Assembly (NCBI RefSeq): GCF_004364245.1
Contig: NZ_SOAV01000017.1
Location: 62,521 to 126,520 of the forward strand
Length of the DNA stretch: 64,000 bases
Source of the DNA: Streptomyces sp. BK208
GTDB taxonomy: Bacteria > Actinomycetota > Actinomycetes > Streptomycetales > Streptomycetaceae
Reading direction: 5' to 3'
Part shown: positions 1 to 8,074 of the stretch, piece by piece
Layout of the letters: each line of letters opens with the position of its first letter
Position numbering within the stretch: position 1 is the first letter of the stretch
Translations under genes and position numbers: made by a program
The notes under the pieces: model-generated
Told to the model about the DNA's origin: nothing
The model's input: the letters and a program-made list of their open reading frames with translations, nothing else
Databases searched by the model: none

Positions 1-342
1 ACCGCCGCGCCGACCGCGACGTACGGCGTCGACGGCAGCCGGGACGGCAGCCGGGACCGTGGCGGCCGCAGCCGGGACACGCCCGACGGGCCACCACCCC
101 GGCCGAAACCCCGCGATCAGCCCCGCCTGCGCCGGGCCAGGACGCACAGCCCCGCCACCCGCCAGGACCAGGACCGCCGCGCCGACCGCGACGTACGGCG
201 TCGACGGCAGCCGGGACGGCAGCCGGGACCGTGGCGGCCGCAGCCGGGACACGCCCGACGGGCCACCGCCCCGGCCGGAACCCGCGCTCAGCCGCGCCTG
301 CGCCGGGCCAGGGTCAGAGCCCCGCCGCCCGCCAGGACCAGG
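1..342. repeat. Degenerate tandem copies (about 171 bp) of the LAETG protein gene 3' end
   Basis: The stretch beginning accgccgcgccgaccgcgac at base 1 recurs at 173, and its counterpart inside the intact gene lies at 343, so the period is about 171 bp. Read on the minus strand, each unit carries a copy of the membrane-anchor coding end of the neighbouring gene, including a stop triplet at 117-119 that corresponds to the real stop at 288-290. The copy around 120-172 has one extra base in the anchor-coding part, so it is frameshifted. Units also contain a short internal repeat (acggcagccggg twice). Nothing in 1-287 looks like a functional gene; the array continues beyond the left edge. Confidence 0.85.
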
Positions 343-1208
343 ACCGCGGCGCCCGCCGCCACGTACGGCGTCGACGAGTTGCCGCCGGTCTCGGCGAGGT
401 CCGCCTCGGCGCGGGCGCCCTGGGGCTTCACCTCCGCCGGGGGCCGGTCGGCCTTCGCCGGGGGCTGCTCGGGCTCGTCCGCGGGGGCGGCCGGGGACTC
501 GCACGTCGCCTCGGCCAGGGACACGGTGCCCTCGACCTCGGCGACGTTCAGGTCGAGGGGGTTGACGGAGACCTTGAGCCGCAGCGCGGTGGCGGCGGCC
601 GTGCGGGAGGTGGTCTCCCGCGCCGAGAGGTCGAGGCGTACCTCGCCGACGCCGGGCACCTTCACGTCGGTCGTGCCGCCCGCGGTCAGCGTGACCTTCT
701 TGCCGAGGACCGTCACGGGGCCCAGCAGGTCGGCGTCGGCGACCGGCTTCTTCCCGGCCTCGCAGGTCGCCCGCGCGGTGACCTCCCGCACCTCGACCAC
801 CGAGAGCAGCGGCAGGCCGGGGAGGTGCAGCCTGGCGCGGGCCAGGGTCGTGCTGCCCTCACTCTTCCCGGCGGTGGCCGTCGCCCTGGCCTCGGCGACG
901 TCGGCGCGCAGGACGCTGAAGGGCTTTCCGCCGCCGACGCCGTCCAGCCGGACGGTGAGCGCGGTCTTCTCGGCGCTCTCGGGTGCCTGCACCTCGTTGA
1001 GGGTGACCGCGAGCGGGACGTTCACGGTCTTGTCGAGCAGGGAGACGTCGAGCCCGGTGCGCAGCACGGCGGCGCTCGCGCGGCCGTGGTCACCGGTCGC
1101 GTGGGCCTGTCCCGGGCCGGCCAGGACCACGGGACCGACGGCCAGGGCCGTGGCCGCCGCGACGGTGGTGAGACGGCGTGCGGGCATGCGGAAGGTGTTG
1201 CCGTTCAA
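288..1208 (-). CDS. SCO1860-family LAETG-anchored (sortase substrate) secreted protein
   Basis: A cell-wall-anchored surface protein of about 306 residues. It has a basic n-region and a Sec signal peptide ending near GPGQAHA, a beta-rich middle of unknown function with two cysteines far apart, a proline/glutamate-rich spacer, then LAETGG, a hydrophobic segment (VAAGAAVLVLAGGGALTL) and a terminal RRRRG. LAxTG followed by a membrane anchor and positive tail is the recognition signal of actinobacterial class E sortases. I chose the TTG start at 1208 because GGGGG lies about 10 nt upstream; the internal ATG at 1187 has no evident ribosome binding site but remains possible. The function of the ectodomain is unknown. 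Its 3' end is reiterated downstream (see repeat at 1-342). Confidence 0.85.
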   Translation of the reverse strand: MNGNTFRMPARRLTTVAAATALAVGPVVLAGPGQAHATGDHGRASAAVLRTGLDVSLLDKTVNVPLAVTLNEVQAPESAEKTALTVRLDGVGGGKPFSVLRADVAEARATATAGKSEGSTTLARARLHLPGLPLLSVVEVREVTARATCEAGKKPVADADLLGPVTVLGKKVTLTAGGTTDVKVPGVGEVRLDLSARETTSRTAAATALRLKVSVNPLDLNVAEVEGTVSLAEATCESPAAPADEPEQPPAKADRPPAEVKPQGARAEADLAETGGNSSTPYVAAGAAVLVLAGGGALTLARRRRG

Positions 1209-1394
1209 GGTGGTGGGACCCCCAGTGAGACATGCGTGCGAGGCACGCATGAGCGACGTGCTTGGGACCCGGACAGAATGTCCCCGGGTCCGCCGAACCG
1301 TCAGCGAACCCAGGGCACTTCACCCCTTCGTGGGGTTTTGGCGAACCTTTTCGAATCCTCCGGTACAGACGTTCCCCGGTGTCACTCCCGTCGG

Positions 1395-2486
1395 CTAACC
1401 GACGACCCGCCCGTTGAGCACCACCCGGCGCGGAGCGCCGAGCACGCGCACGTCCGCGCGCGGGTCCCGCTCGAACACCACCAGATCCGCCGGTGCGCCC
1501 TCGTCCAGGCCGGGACGGCCCAGCCAGCGGCGGGCCGCCCAGGTCGTCGCGGCGAGCGCCTCGACGGGCGGGATGCCGGCGGTGACCAGTTCGGCGACCT
1601 CGGCCCCGGCCAGTCCGTGGGCGAGGGCGCCGCCCGCGTCGGTGCCGACGAAGACCGGGATACCGGCGTCGTAGGCGTTGCGCACGGTGTCGTAGCGGCG
1701 TTCGTGGAGCCGGCGCATGTGGGCCGACCAGCGCGGGAAGCGGGTCTCGCCGCCGTCGGCCAGGGCCGGGAAGGTGGCGATGTTGACGAGCGTGGGCACG
1801 ATGGCGACCCCGCGCTCGGCGAAGAGGGGGATGGTGTCGTCGGTGAGCCCGGTGGCGTGCTCGACGCAGTCGATGCCGGCCTCGACCAGGTCGCGCAGGG
1901 AGTCCTCGGCGAAGCAGTGCGCGGTGACGCGGGCGCCCAGACGGTGCGCCTCGGCGATGGCCGCCTCGACGGCGCCGCGCGGCCAGCAGGCCGACAGGTC
2001 GCCGAGGTCGCGGTCGATCCAGTCGCCGACCAGCTTCACCCAGCCGTCGCCGCGCCGGGCCTCCTGGGCGACGTAGGCGACGAGGTCCTCCGGCTCGACC
2101 TCCCAGGCGTAGTTGCGGATGTAGCGGCGGGTGCGGGCGATGTGCCGGCCGGCCCGGATGATCTTCGGGAGGTCCTCGCGGTCGTCGATCCAGCGGGTGT
2201 CCGAGGGCGAGCCCGCGTCGCGGATGAGGAGGGTGCCCGCCTCGCGGTCGGTCAGCGCCTGCTTCTCGGCGACGTCCTCGGGCACGGCCCCGTGCCGGTC
2301 CAGGCCGACGTGGCAGTGCGCGTCGACCAGTCCGGGCAGCGCCCACCCCTCGACGGTGCGGACGTCGGCGGCGCCCGTGGGACGGTCGTACGTGATCCGG
2401 CCGTCCACCACCCACAACTCGTCCCGGACCTCCTCCGGTCCGACGAGCACCCGCCCCTTCACGTGCAGCACCGCGCGATCCCTCAT
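1395..2486 (-). CDS. Metal-dependent amidohydrolase (imidazolonepropionase-like)
   Basis: A 363-residue cytosolic TIM-barrel hydrolase of the amidohydrolase superfamily. The N-terminal beta-sandwich precedes the metal-binding HxH in PGLVDAHCHVG (His57/His59). Further ligands are visible in VTAHCF and CVEHATGL, and the catalytic Asp in FVGTDAGG. The C-terminal ADLVVFERDP completes the composite sandwich as in prolidase/imidazolonepropionase-like members. The substrate cannot be told from sequence. The start at 2486 (MRDRAV) fits because the upstream membrane-protein gene stops 10 bp earlier; the two are probably cotranscribed. Longer reading frames reaching 2534 would overlap that gene. Confidence 0.85.
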   Translation of the reverse strand: MRDRAVLHVKGRVLVGPEEVRDELWVVDGRITYDRPTGAADVRTVEGWALPGLVDAHCHVGLDRHGAVPEDVAEKQALTDREAGTLLIRDAGSPSDTRWIDDREDLPKIIRAGRHIARTRRYIRNYAWEVEPEDLVAYVAQEARRGDGWVKLVGDWIDRDLGDLSACWPRGAVEAAIAEAHRLGARVTAHCFAEDSLRDLVEAGIDCVEHATGLTDDTIPLFAERGVAIVPTLVNIATFPALADGGETRFPRWSAHMRRLHERRYDTVRNAYDAGIPVFVGTDAGGALAHGLAGAEVAELVTAGIPPVEALAATTWAARRWLGRPGLDEGAPADLVVFERDPRADVRVLGAPRRVVLNGRVVG

Positions 2487-2496
2487 GTCCCGCACC

Positions 2497-3003
2497 CTAG
2501 ACGGTGCCCGAGCCCGCGTCCGGGGCCCGGTCACCGGCGGCCGCCGCGCGGGCGCGCGGTGCGGACGCGTACCCGGCCCCGACGGCGCTCGCGACGGCGG
2601 CGAGCGCGAGGACGGCGGTAACGGGGTTGACGTAGCCGGGGACGTCGTCGCTGGTGTAGTCGCCGCCGCCGGTGGTCTCGCAGACGAAGCCCAGCGGCAG
2701 GAAGGAGACGGACTGGTCGACGACGTTCAGGGCCCGCTCCTCGTGCCCGGGCGTGCGGCAGGGCGGCGCCGGTGCGGAACTCGCGCCGCCGCCGGACTCC
2801 ATGACGGCGCCGGTCACGTGCAGCAACCCCCAGGCGTACACCGCGAGGGCGGCCGCGCCGGCGAACGCGGCGAGGGCGTGCAGCGGCGGCCCGGCGCCCG
2901 GGCCCCGGGCGCGGCGGGCGGCCAGGACGCTCGCGCCGTGACCGGTCAGACCGAAGGCCGCCACCACGGCGACCACCACGACCAGCACAAGTACCAGGAA
3001 CAC
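2497..3003 (-). CDS. Small integral membrane protein of unknown function
   Basis: A 168-residue protein with three clear hydrophobic segments: residues 1-18 (FLVLVLVVVVAVVAAFGL), about 44-65, and about 125-148. The loop between segments two and three contains two cysteines (CRTPG and FVCETTG) that could form an extracytoplasmic disulfide. It lies immediately upstream of the amidohydrolase gene and is divergent from the aminotransferase gene. I do not recognise a named family. Confidence 0.7.
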   Translation of the reverse strand: MFLVLVLVVVVAVVAAFGLTGHGASVLAARRARGPGAGPPLHALAAFAGAAALAVYAWGLLHVTGAVMESGGGASSAPAPPCRTPGHEERALNVVDQSVSFLPLGFVCETTGGGDYTSDDVPGYVNPVTAVLALAAVASAVGAGYASAPRARAAAAGDRAPDAGSGTV

Positions 3004-3125
3004 GGGCCCAGTTCATCAGACGGTCACCGCCGCGGCTGTAGCGGAAGCCACAATTCCGGGCGTGGGGGTGTCGCAACGGAAGCACTCCGGCGCGAGTGCC
3101 GACGGGTGCCATGGTTACTCTCGAC

Positions 3126-3158
3126 TCCGTACGCGACGTACCGCGTCCGTACGCGACG
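3126..3158. promoter_or_regulatory. Direct repeat in divergent promoter region
   Basis: The 13-mer tccgtacgcgacg occurs at 3126-3138 and again at 3146-3158. The 20-bp period puts both copies on nearly the same helix face. They lie between the divergent membrane-protein gene (start 3003) and aminotransferase gene (start 3203), where a regulator binding site would be expected. The identity of the regulator is unknown. Confidence 0.4.
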
Positions 3159-3202
3159 CACCCCGCGTCACGTACCACCGCCGCACCGAAGAGAGCACCG
3201 CC

Positions 3203-4342
3203 GTGACCCACCCGCTCCTGGACCTCGCCCCGCTGACCGCCGGCCGTTTCGCCGCGATCGAGGACCGGATCGCGCGCCTGCTCGGCACCGGCCAGGACGT
3301 GGTGGTCATGCAGGGCGAGGCGCTGCTGCCGCTGGAGGGCGCCATCCGCGCCGCCGCGGGCCCCGGCACCGTCGCGCTGAACATCGTCACGGGGCCGTAC
3401 GGGCAGACCTTCGGGGACTGGCTGCGGGACTGCGGCGCGACCGTGCACGACCTCGCGGTGCCGTTCCACCGGGCCGTCTCCGCCGAGGAGGTCCGCCGCG
3501 CCCTCACCGAGCACCCGGAGATCGATTTCGTGTCCCTGGTGCACGCCGAGGCGGCGACCGGCAACACCAATCCGGTCGCGGAGATCGGTGAGGCGGTGCG
3601 GGCGCACGGCGCGCTGTTCTACCTGGACGCGGTGGCCTCCGTGGGCGCCGAGCCGGTGCTGCCGGACGCGTGGGGCGTGGACCTGTGCGTCATCGGCGCG
3701 CAGAAGGCGATGGGCGGACCGGCCGGGGTGTCGGCGGTGTCGGTGAGCGAGCGGGCCTGGGCGCGCATGGCGGCGAACCCGAACGCCCCGCGGCGCTCGT
3801 ACCTGTCGCTCCTCGACTGGAAGGAGCGCTGGATCGACGGCGGGCGCAAGGCACTGCTGCACGCGCCGGCGCAGCTGGAGATGCTGGCGCTGGAGGCGTG
3901 CGTCGAGCGCATCGAGACGGAGGGGCCCCGGACGGTGATGGCGCGCCACGCGTCCGCCGCGGCGGCCACCCGGGCCGGCGCGCTGGCGCTGGGCGGCGGC
4001 CTGGAGCCGTACGTCCGGGAGGCGCGGGACGCGGCGCCGGTCGCGACGACGCTGCGGGTGCCCCCGGGCACCGACGCGTCACGCCTGGTGGCCCGGGCCC
4101 TGGAGTCCGACCCCGCGCTGCCGCTGGCCGCGGGCGGGGGCGCGCTGGCCCGGGAGATGGTCCGGGTCAACCACTACGGTCCGGACGCCACGCCGGGCGT
4201 CGTGGAGAGCTGCCTGGCGGCACTGGGTGCCGCACTGGCCGAGACCGGGGCGGCCACCGACCCGGGCGCGGCCCGGCGCGCCGTCGAGGCGTCCTGGGCC
4301 GATCAGGACGGCGCGAACGGCGCGGGTCTTTCCGGAGCCTGA
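3203..4342 (+). CDS. Class V PLP-dependent aminotransferase (alanine-glyoxylate type)
   Basis: A 379-residue fold-type I aminotransferase. The PLP-binding lysine is in IGAQKAMGGPAG (Lys168), with the cofactor Asp in FYLDAVASVG about 26 residues earlier and a C-terminal small domain. This arrangement matches alanine-glyoxylate/serine-pyruvate aminotransferases; the physiological amino donor is not determinable. The GTG start at 3203 follows a purine-rich gaagagag sequence; upstream in-frame residues look non-coding. In the S. coelicolor order I remember, the same enzyme precedes ectA on the same strand. Here a 326-bp gap with its own control elements separates them, so they are probably not one operon. 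Confidence 0.8.
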   Translation: MTHPLLDLAPLTAGRFAAIEDRIARLLGTGQDVVVMQGEALLPLEGAIRAAAGPGTVALNIVTGPYGQTFGDWLRDCGATVHDLAVPFHRAVSAEEVRRALTEHPEIDFVSLVHAEAATGNTNPVAEIGEAVRAHGALFYLDAVASVGAEPVLPDAWGVDLCVIGAQKAMGGPAGVSAVSVSERAWARMAANPNAPRRSYLSLLDWKERWIDGGRKALLHAPAQLEMLALEACVERIETEGPRTVMARHASAAAATRAGALALGGGLEPYVREARDAAPVATTLRVPPGTDASRLVARALESDPALPLAAGGGALAREMVRVNHYGPDATPGVVESCLAALGAALAETGAATDPGAARRAVEASWADQDGANGAGLSGA

Positions 4343-4488
4343 ATTCCGTGAATTTGCCGAAGCCATCAGAATGAATTCGGCAATTCTTTTGAGTAGAGCC
4401 ATCCGTGTTCTTCTGCCCGCTTTTCCGGGACCTAAACGCTAAGATTTCGATAAGTTCCGGACCGGCATTTCGGACACGCGGCGCACAG

Positions 4489-4511
4489 GTTACACGATTG
4501 TGACCCGTTAC
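4489..4511. promoter_or_regulatory. GlnR-like box in the ectA promoter
   Basis: GTTAC-6 nt-GTGAC at 4489-4504, followed after 2 nt by another GTTAC at 4507-4511. This fits the GTnAC/GAAAC half-site pattern with 6-nt spacers described for the nitrogen regulator GlnR of Streptomyces. A further TTACAC lies at 4611-4616. The surrounding gap 4343-4668 is notably AT-richer than the genes and holds no coding sequence, as expected for a promoter. GlnR repression of ectABCD in S. coelicolor is something I recall, not something shown here. Confidence 0.6.
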
Positions 4512-4668
4512 ACATGCTGACCGATTTGCGGCCTTCCTCCAGGTCAAATCATCCCAAAGTGTCGACGTTTCGCGCGGTGGCACGCGCCCGCGTGATATCA
4601 CAAGGACCGCTTACACGTAACCCCGTCCGGCGATGCAATTTCGAATTTCGCTGGGTAATTTCATTTGC

Positions 4669-5187
4669 ATGACTGCCGTGCAAGCAGACCTGCAAATCGA
4701 TCGTCCGAGAGTGGCCGACGGGGCCGCCCTGTGGCGGATAGCCAAGGACTCGAAGGTCCTCGACGTGAACTCGTCCTACAGCTATCTGCTCTGGTGCCGT
4801 GACTTCGCGGCGACCTCGGCCGTCGCCCGCGACGGGCACGGCGTGCCAGTGGGTTTCGTGACCGGCTACGTACGGCCCGACCGGCCCGACACGCTGCTCG
4901 TGTGGCAGGTGGCGGTGGACGAGGCTTACCGTGGTCGAAGGCTCGCGGCTGCGATGCTCGACGGGCTCGCCGCACGGACCCTCGCGGAGTGCGGGACGAC
5001 GACCTTGGAGACCACCATCTCCCCCGACAACACAGCGTCCCAGCGGCTGTTCACCTCGTTCGCCGAGCGCCACGGCGCCGGTCTGGAGCGCGAAGTCCTC
5101 TTCGACACGGACGAGTTCCCCGACGGGCCCCACGAGCCCGAGGTCCTGTACCGCATAGGCCCGCTCACCGGCCCGGCCCGCGGCTGA
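4669..5187 (+). CDS. ectA: L-2,4-diaminobutyrate acetyltransferase EctA
   Basis: Acetylates L-2,4-diaminobutyrate to N-gamma-acetyl-diaminobutyrate using acetyl-CoA, the second chemical step of ectoine synthesis. The 172-residue protein is a single GNAT domain. It shows the EctA hallmark DVNSSYSYLLWC near the N terminus, VWQVAVDEAYRGRRLA as the acetyl-CoA-binding motif (residues about 80-95) and LETTISPDNTASQRLF. The ATG at 4669 gives the usual family length; an ATG at 4633 would add 12 residues. No strong Shine-Dalgarno is visible before either. It is the first gene of ectABCD, 111 bp before ectB, and sits downstream of a GlnR-like box. Confidence 0.95.
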   Translation: MTAVQADLQIDRPRVADGAALWRIAKDSKVLDVNSSYSYLLWCRDFAATSAVARDGHGVPVGFVTGYVRPDRPDTLLVWQVAVDEAYRGRRLAAAMLDGLAARTLAECGTTTLETTISPDNTASQRLFTSFAERHGAGLEREVLFDTDEFPDGPHEPEVLYRIGPLTGPARG

Positions 5188-5298
5188 CCGTCCGGCCCCT
5201 CGCCGGCTCCCCCGAACTTCCCGGCCGGGACCGCGACCGGTCCCACCGGATCCGTACGACCTGCCTCTCCCCCCTCACCCCACGAGGAGCGATTAGTC

Positions 5299-6570
5299 GT
5301 GACCATCACCCAGCCCGACCTCAGTGTCTTCGAGACCGTCGAGTCCGAGGTGCGCAGCTACTGCCGCGGCTGGCCCACCATCTTCGACCGTGCGGTCGGC
5401 AGCCGCATGTACGACGAGGACGGCCACGAGTACCTCGACTTCTTCGCCGGCGCGGGCTCGCTCAACTACGGGCACAACAACGCGGTCCTCAAACGCGCGC
5501 TGATCGACTACCTGGAGCGGGACGGCGTCACGCACGGTCTCGACATGTCGACCACCGCCAAGCGCCGCTTCCTGGAGACGTTCCAGAACACCATCCTGCG
5601 GCCGCGCGACCTGCCGTACAAGGTCATGTTCCCGGGCCCGACGGGCACCAACGCCGTGGAGTCCGCGCTGAAGCTGGCGCGGAAGGTGAAGGGGCGCGAG
5701 TCGATCGTGTCCTTCACCAACGCCTTCCACGGCATGTCGCTCGGCTCGCTCGCCGTGACCGGCAACGCCTTCAAGCGGGCCGGCGCCGGTATCCCGCTGG
5801 TGCACGGCACGCCCATGCCGTTCGACAACTACTTCGACGGCACCGTCGAGGACTTCATGTGGTTCGAGCGGCTGCTGGAGGACCAGGGCTCCGGCCTCAA
5901 CAAGCCGGCCGCCGTGATCGTCGAGACGGTGCAGGGCGAGGGCGGCATCAACGTCGCCCGGGCCGAGTGGCTGCGTGCCCTGGCCGACCTGTGCGAGCGC
6001 CAGGACATGCTGCTCATCGTCGACGACATCCAGATGGGCTGCGGCCGTACCGGCGCCTTCTTCTCCTTCGAGGAGGCGGGCATCACGCCGGACATCGTCA
6101 CCGTCTCCAAGTCGATCAGCGGCTACGGCCTGCCCATGTCGCTGTGCCTGTTCAAGCCGGAACTGGACGTCTGGGAGCCGGGCGAGCACAACGGCACCTT
6201 CCGCGGCAACAACCCCGCCTTCGTCACGGCGACCGCCACGCTGGAGGCGTACTGGGCCGACGGCTCGGCGATGGAGAAGCAGACCCGCAAGCGCGGCGAG
6301 CAGGTCGAGCAGCACATGATCGCCATCACCGAGGAGAACCTCGCGGACGTCAAGGAGTACCGGGGCCGCGGTCTGGTCTGGGGCCTGGAGTTCCACGACA
6401 AGGCCCGCGCGGGCCGGGTCGCCAAGCGCGCCTTCGAGCTGGGGCTGCTCATCGAGACGTCCGGCCCCGAGAGCGAGGTCGTCAAGCTGCTGCCGGCCCT
6501 CACCATCACGCCCGACGAGCTGGACGAGGGCATGAAGACCCTCGCCCGGGCCGTCCGCGAGACGGCCTGA
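5299..6570 (+). CDS. ectB: Diaminobutyrate-2-oxoglutarate transaminase EctB
   Basis: Converts L-aspartate-beta-semialdehyde to L-2,4-diaminobutyrate with glutamate as amino donor, the committed step of ectoine synthesis. The 423-residue class III aminotransferase has GPTGTNAVESALKLAR (phosphate-binding region, about 113-128), the VDDIQMGCGRTG segment with the cofactor Asp (about 242) and the PLP lysine in TVSKSISGYGLP (Lys271). Length and motifs are full-length EctB. The GTG start at 5299 follows cacgaggagcgatta, a good ribosome binding site. It is the second gene of ectABCD. Confidence 0.96.
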   Translation: MTITQPDLSVFETVESEVRSYCRGWPTIFDRAVGSRMYDEDGHEYLDFFAGAGSLNYGHNNAVLKRALIDYLERDGVTHGLDMSTTAKRRFLETFQNTILRPRDLPYKVMFPGPTGTNAVESALKLARKVKGRESIVSFTNAFHGMSLGSLAVTGNAFKRAGAGIPLVHGTPMPFDNYFDGTVEDFMWFERLLEDQGSGLNKPAAVIVETVQGEGGINVARAEWLRALADLCERQDMLLIVDDIQMGCGRTGAFFSFEEAGITPDIVTVSKSISGYGLPMSLCLFKPELDVWEPGEHNGTFRGNNPAFVTATATLEAYWADGSAMEKQTRKRGEQVEQHMIAITEENLADVKEYRGRGLVWGLEFHDKARAGRVAKRAFELGLLIETSGPESEVVKLLPALTITPDELDEGMKTLARAVRETA

Positions 6571-6669
6571 CCGTCCCGCGCCACCACCCCCGCTTCCGGC
6601 GCCTTCGGCCCGCGGCCGCGGGCGCCGGGGACCCCTGCACATCCCTCACCTAGGAGGCATCGCAACACC

Positions 6670-7068
6670 GTGATCGTCCGTTCGTTCAAGGAGTTCGAAG
6701 GCACCGACCGGCACGTGAAGAGCGCGACCGGCACCTGGGAAAGCACCCGGATCGTCCTCGCCAAGGAGAAGGTCGGCTTCTCCCTGCACGAGACGATCCT
6801 GTACGCGGGAACCGAGACGTCGATGTGGTACGCCAACCACATCGAGGCCGTCGTCTGCACCAAGGGCGACGCCGAGTTGACCGACCGCGAGACGGGGAAG
6901 ACGTACCACATCACGCCGGGCACGATGTACCTCCTCGACGGCCACGAGCGGCACACGCTCAAGGTCAAGGAGGACTTCCACTGCATCTGTGTCTTCAACC
7001 CGCCCGTCACCGGACGGGAGGATCACGACGAGAACGGCGTCTACCCGCTGCTCACCGAGGAGGTGTGA
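6670..7068 (+). CDS. ectC: L-ectoine synthase EctC
   Basis: Cyclises N-gamma-acetyl-diaminobutyrate to ectoine with loss of water. The 132-residue protein is a single cupin barrel. GTETSMWYANHIEAV (about 50-64) supplies the metal/active-site Glu and Tyr seen in the family, and GTMYLLDGHERHTL (about 82-96) supplies the His ligand. The GTG start at 6670 has the strong upstream site aggaggcatc. It ends 6 bp before ectD and is clearly cotranscribed with it. Confidence 0.96.
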   Translation: MIVRSFKEFEGTDRHVKSATGTWESTRIVLAKEKVGFSLHETILYAGTETSMWYANHIEAVVCTKGDAELTDRETGKTYHITPGTMYLLDGHERHTLKVKEDFHCICVFNPPVTGREDHDENGVYPLLTEEV

Positions 7069-7074
7069 GTCATC

Positions 7075-7974
7075 GTGACCATCACGACCACGAACATCAC
7101 CGATCTGTACCCCACCCGCGGTGCCACCGAGGTGGCCACCCCCCGGCAGGACCCGGTGGTCTGGGGCAGCCCCGACACCCCGGGCCCCGTGTCGGCCGGT
7201 GACCTCCAGTCGCTGGAGCGCGACGGCTTCCTCGCCGTGGACCAGCTCATCGGGCCGGACGAGGTGGCCGAGTACCAGCGGGAGCTGCAGCGCCTCACCA
7301 CGGACCCGGCCGTCCGCGCGGACGAGCGCTCGATCGTCGAGCCGCAGTCCAAGGAGATCCGGTCGGTCTTCGAGGTGCACAAGATCAGCGAGGTCTTCGC
7401 GAAGCTGGTGCGCGACGAGCGCGTGGTCGGACGGGCCCGACAGATCCTCGGCTCGGACGTCTACGTCCACCAGTCGCGGATCAACGTGAAGCCCGGCTTC
7501 GGTGCCAGCGGCTTCTACTGGCACTCGGACTTCGAGACCTGGCACGCCGAGGACGGCCTGCCCAACATGCGCACCGTCTCGGTCTCGATCGCGCTCACCG
7601 AGAACTACGACACCAACGGCGGTCTGATGATCATGCCGGGGTCGCACAAGACGTTCCTCGGGTGCGCGGGGGCCACGCCGAAGGACAACTACAAGAAGTC
7701 CCTGCAGATGCAGGACGCGGGGACGCCGTCCGACGAGGCGCTGACGAAGATGGCCTCCGAGTACGGCATCAAGCTGTTCACCGGCAAGGCCGGCTCGGCG
7801 ACCTGGTTCGACTGCAACTGCATGCACGGTTCGGGCGACAACATCACGCCCTTCCCGCGCAGCAACGTGTTCATCGTGTTCAACAGCGTGGAGAACACGG
7901 CCGTGGAGCCGTTCGCGGCACCGATCCGGCGGCCGGAGTTCATCGGCGCGCGGGACTTCACCCCGGTGCGGTGA
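7075..7974 (+). CDS. ectD: Ectoine 5-hydroxylase EctD (Fe(II)/2-oxoglutarate dioxygenase)
   Basis: Hydroxylates ectoine to 5-hydroxyectoine using O2 and 2-oxoglutarate. In the 299-residue protein the iron triad is His150 and Asp152 in FYWHSDFETWHAEDG and His251 in CNCMHGSGDN; QSRINVKPGFGASGFYWH is the family signature stretch. Presence of ectD means the strain should accumulate both ectoine and hydroxyectoine under salt or heat stress. The GTG start at 7075 follows gaggaggtgtgag, which overlaps the end of ectC. It is the last gene of the operon, followed 16 bp later by a strong terminator. Confidence 0.96.
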   Translation: MTITTTNITDLYPTRGATEVATPRQDPVVWGSPDTPGPVSAGDLQSLERDGFLAVDQLIGPDEVAEYQRELQRLTTDPAVRADERSIVEPQSKEIRSVFEVHKISEVFAKLVRDERVVGRARQILGSDVYVHQSRINVKPGFGASGFYWHSDFETWHAEDGLPNMRTVSVSIALTENYDTNGGLMIMPGSHKTFLGCAGATPKDNYKKSLQMQDAGTPSDEALTKMASEYGIKLFTGKAGSATWFDCNCMHGSGDNITPFPRSNVFIVFNSVENTAVEPFAAPIRRPEFIGARDFTPVR

Positions 7975-7989
7975 CCCGCGACTGATCTC

Positions 7990-8029
7990 GGGCAGGGGCC
8001 TCTTCGTGTGGGACGGGAGGCCCCTGCCC
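7990..8029 (+). terminator. Terminator hairpin of ectABCD
   Basis: A perfect 13-bp inverted repeat: gggcaggggcctc at 7990-8002 and gaggcccctgccc at 8017-8029, with a 14-nt loop. It starts 16 bp after the ectD stop. No U-tract follows, as is common in Streptomyces. Because it is symmetrical it may also serve the convergent gene ending at 8075. Confidence 0.85.
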
Positions 8030-8074
8030 GGTGCTGTCCGCGGATTCTTCCCGGCCCGCCGGGCGGATGCGCTC

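Noticed and set aside
231..2621. Very long plus-strand open frame opposite the anchored-protein and amidohydrolase genes
   Set aside because: It is an antisense shadow caused by high GC; the protein is compositionally biased and the minus-strand genes have real domains.
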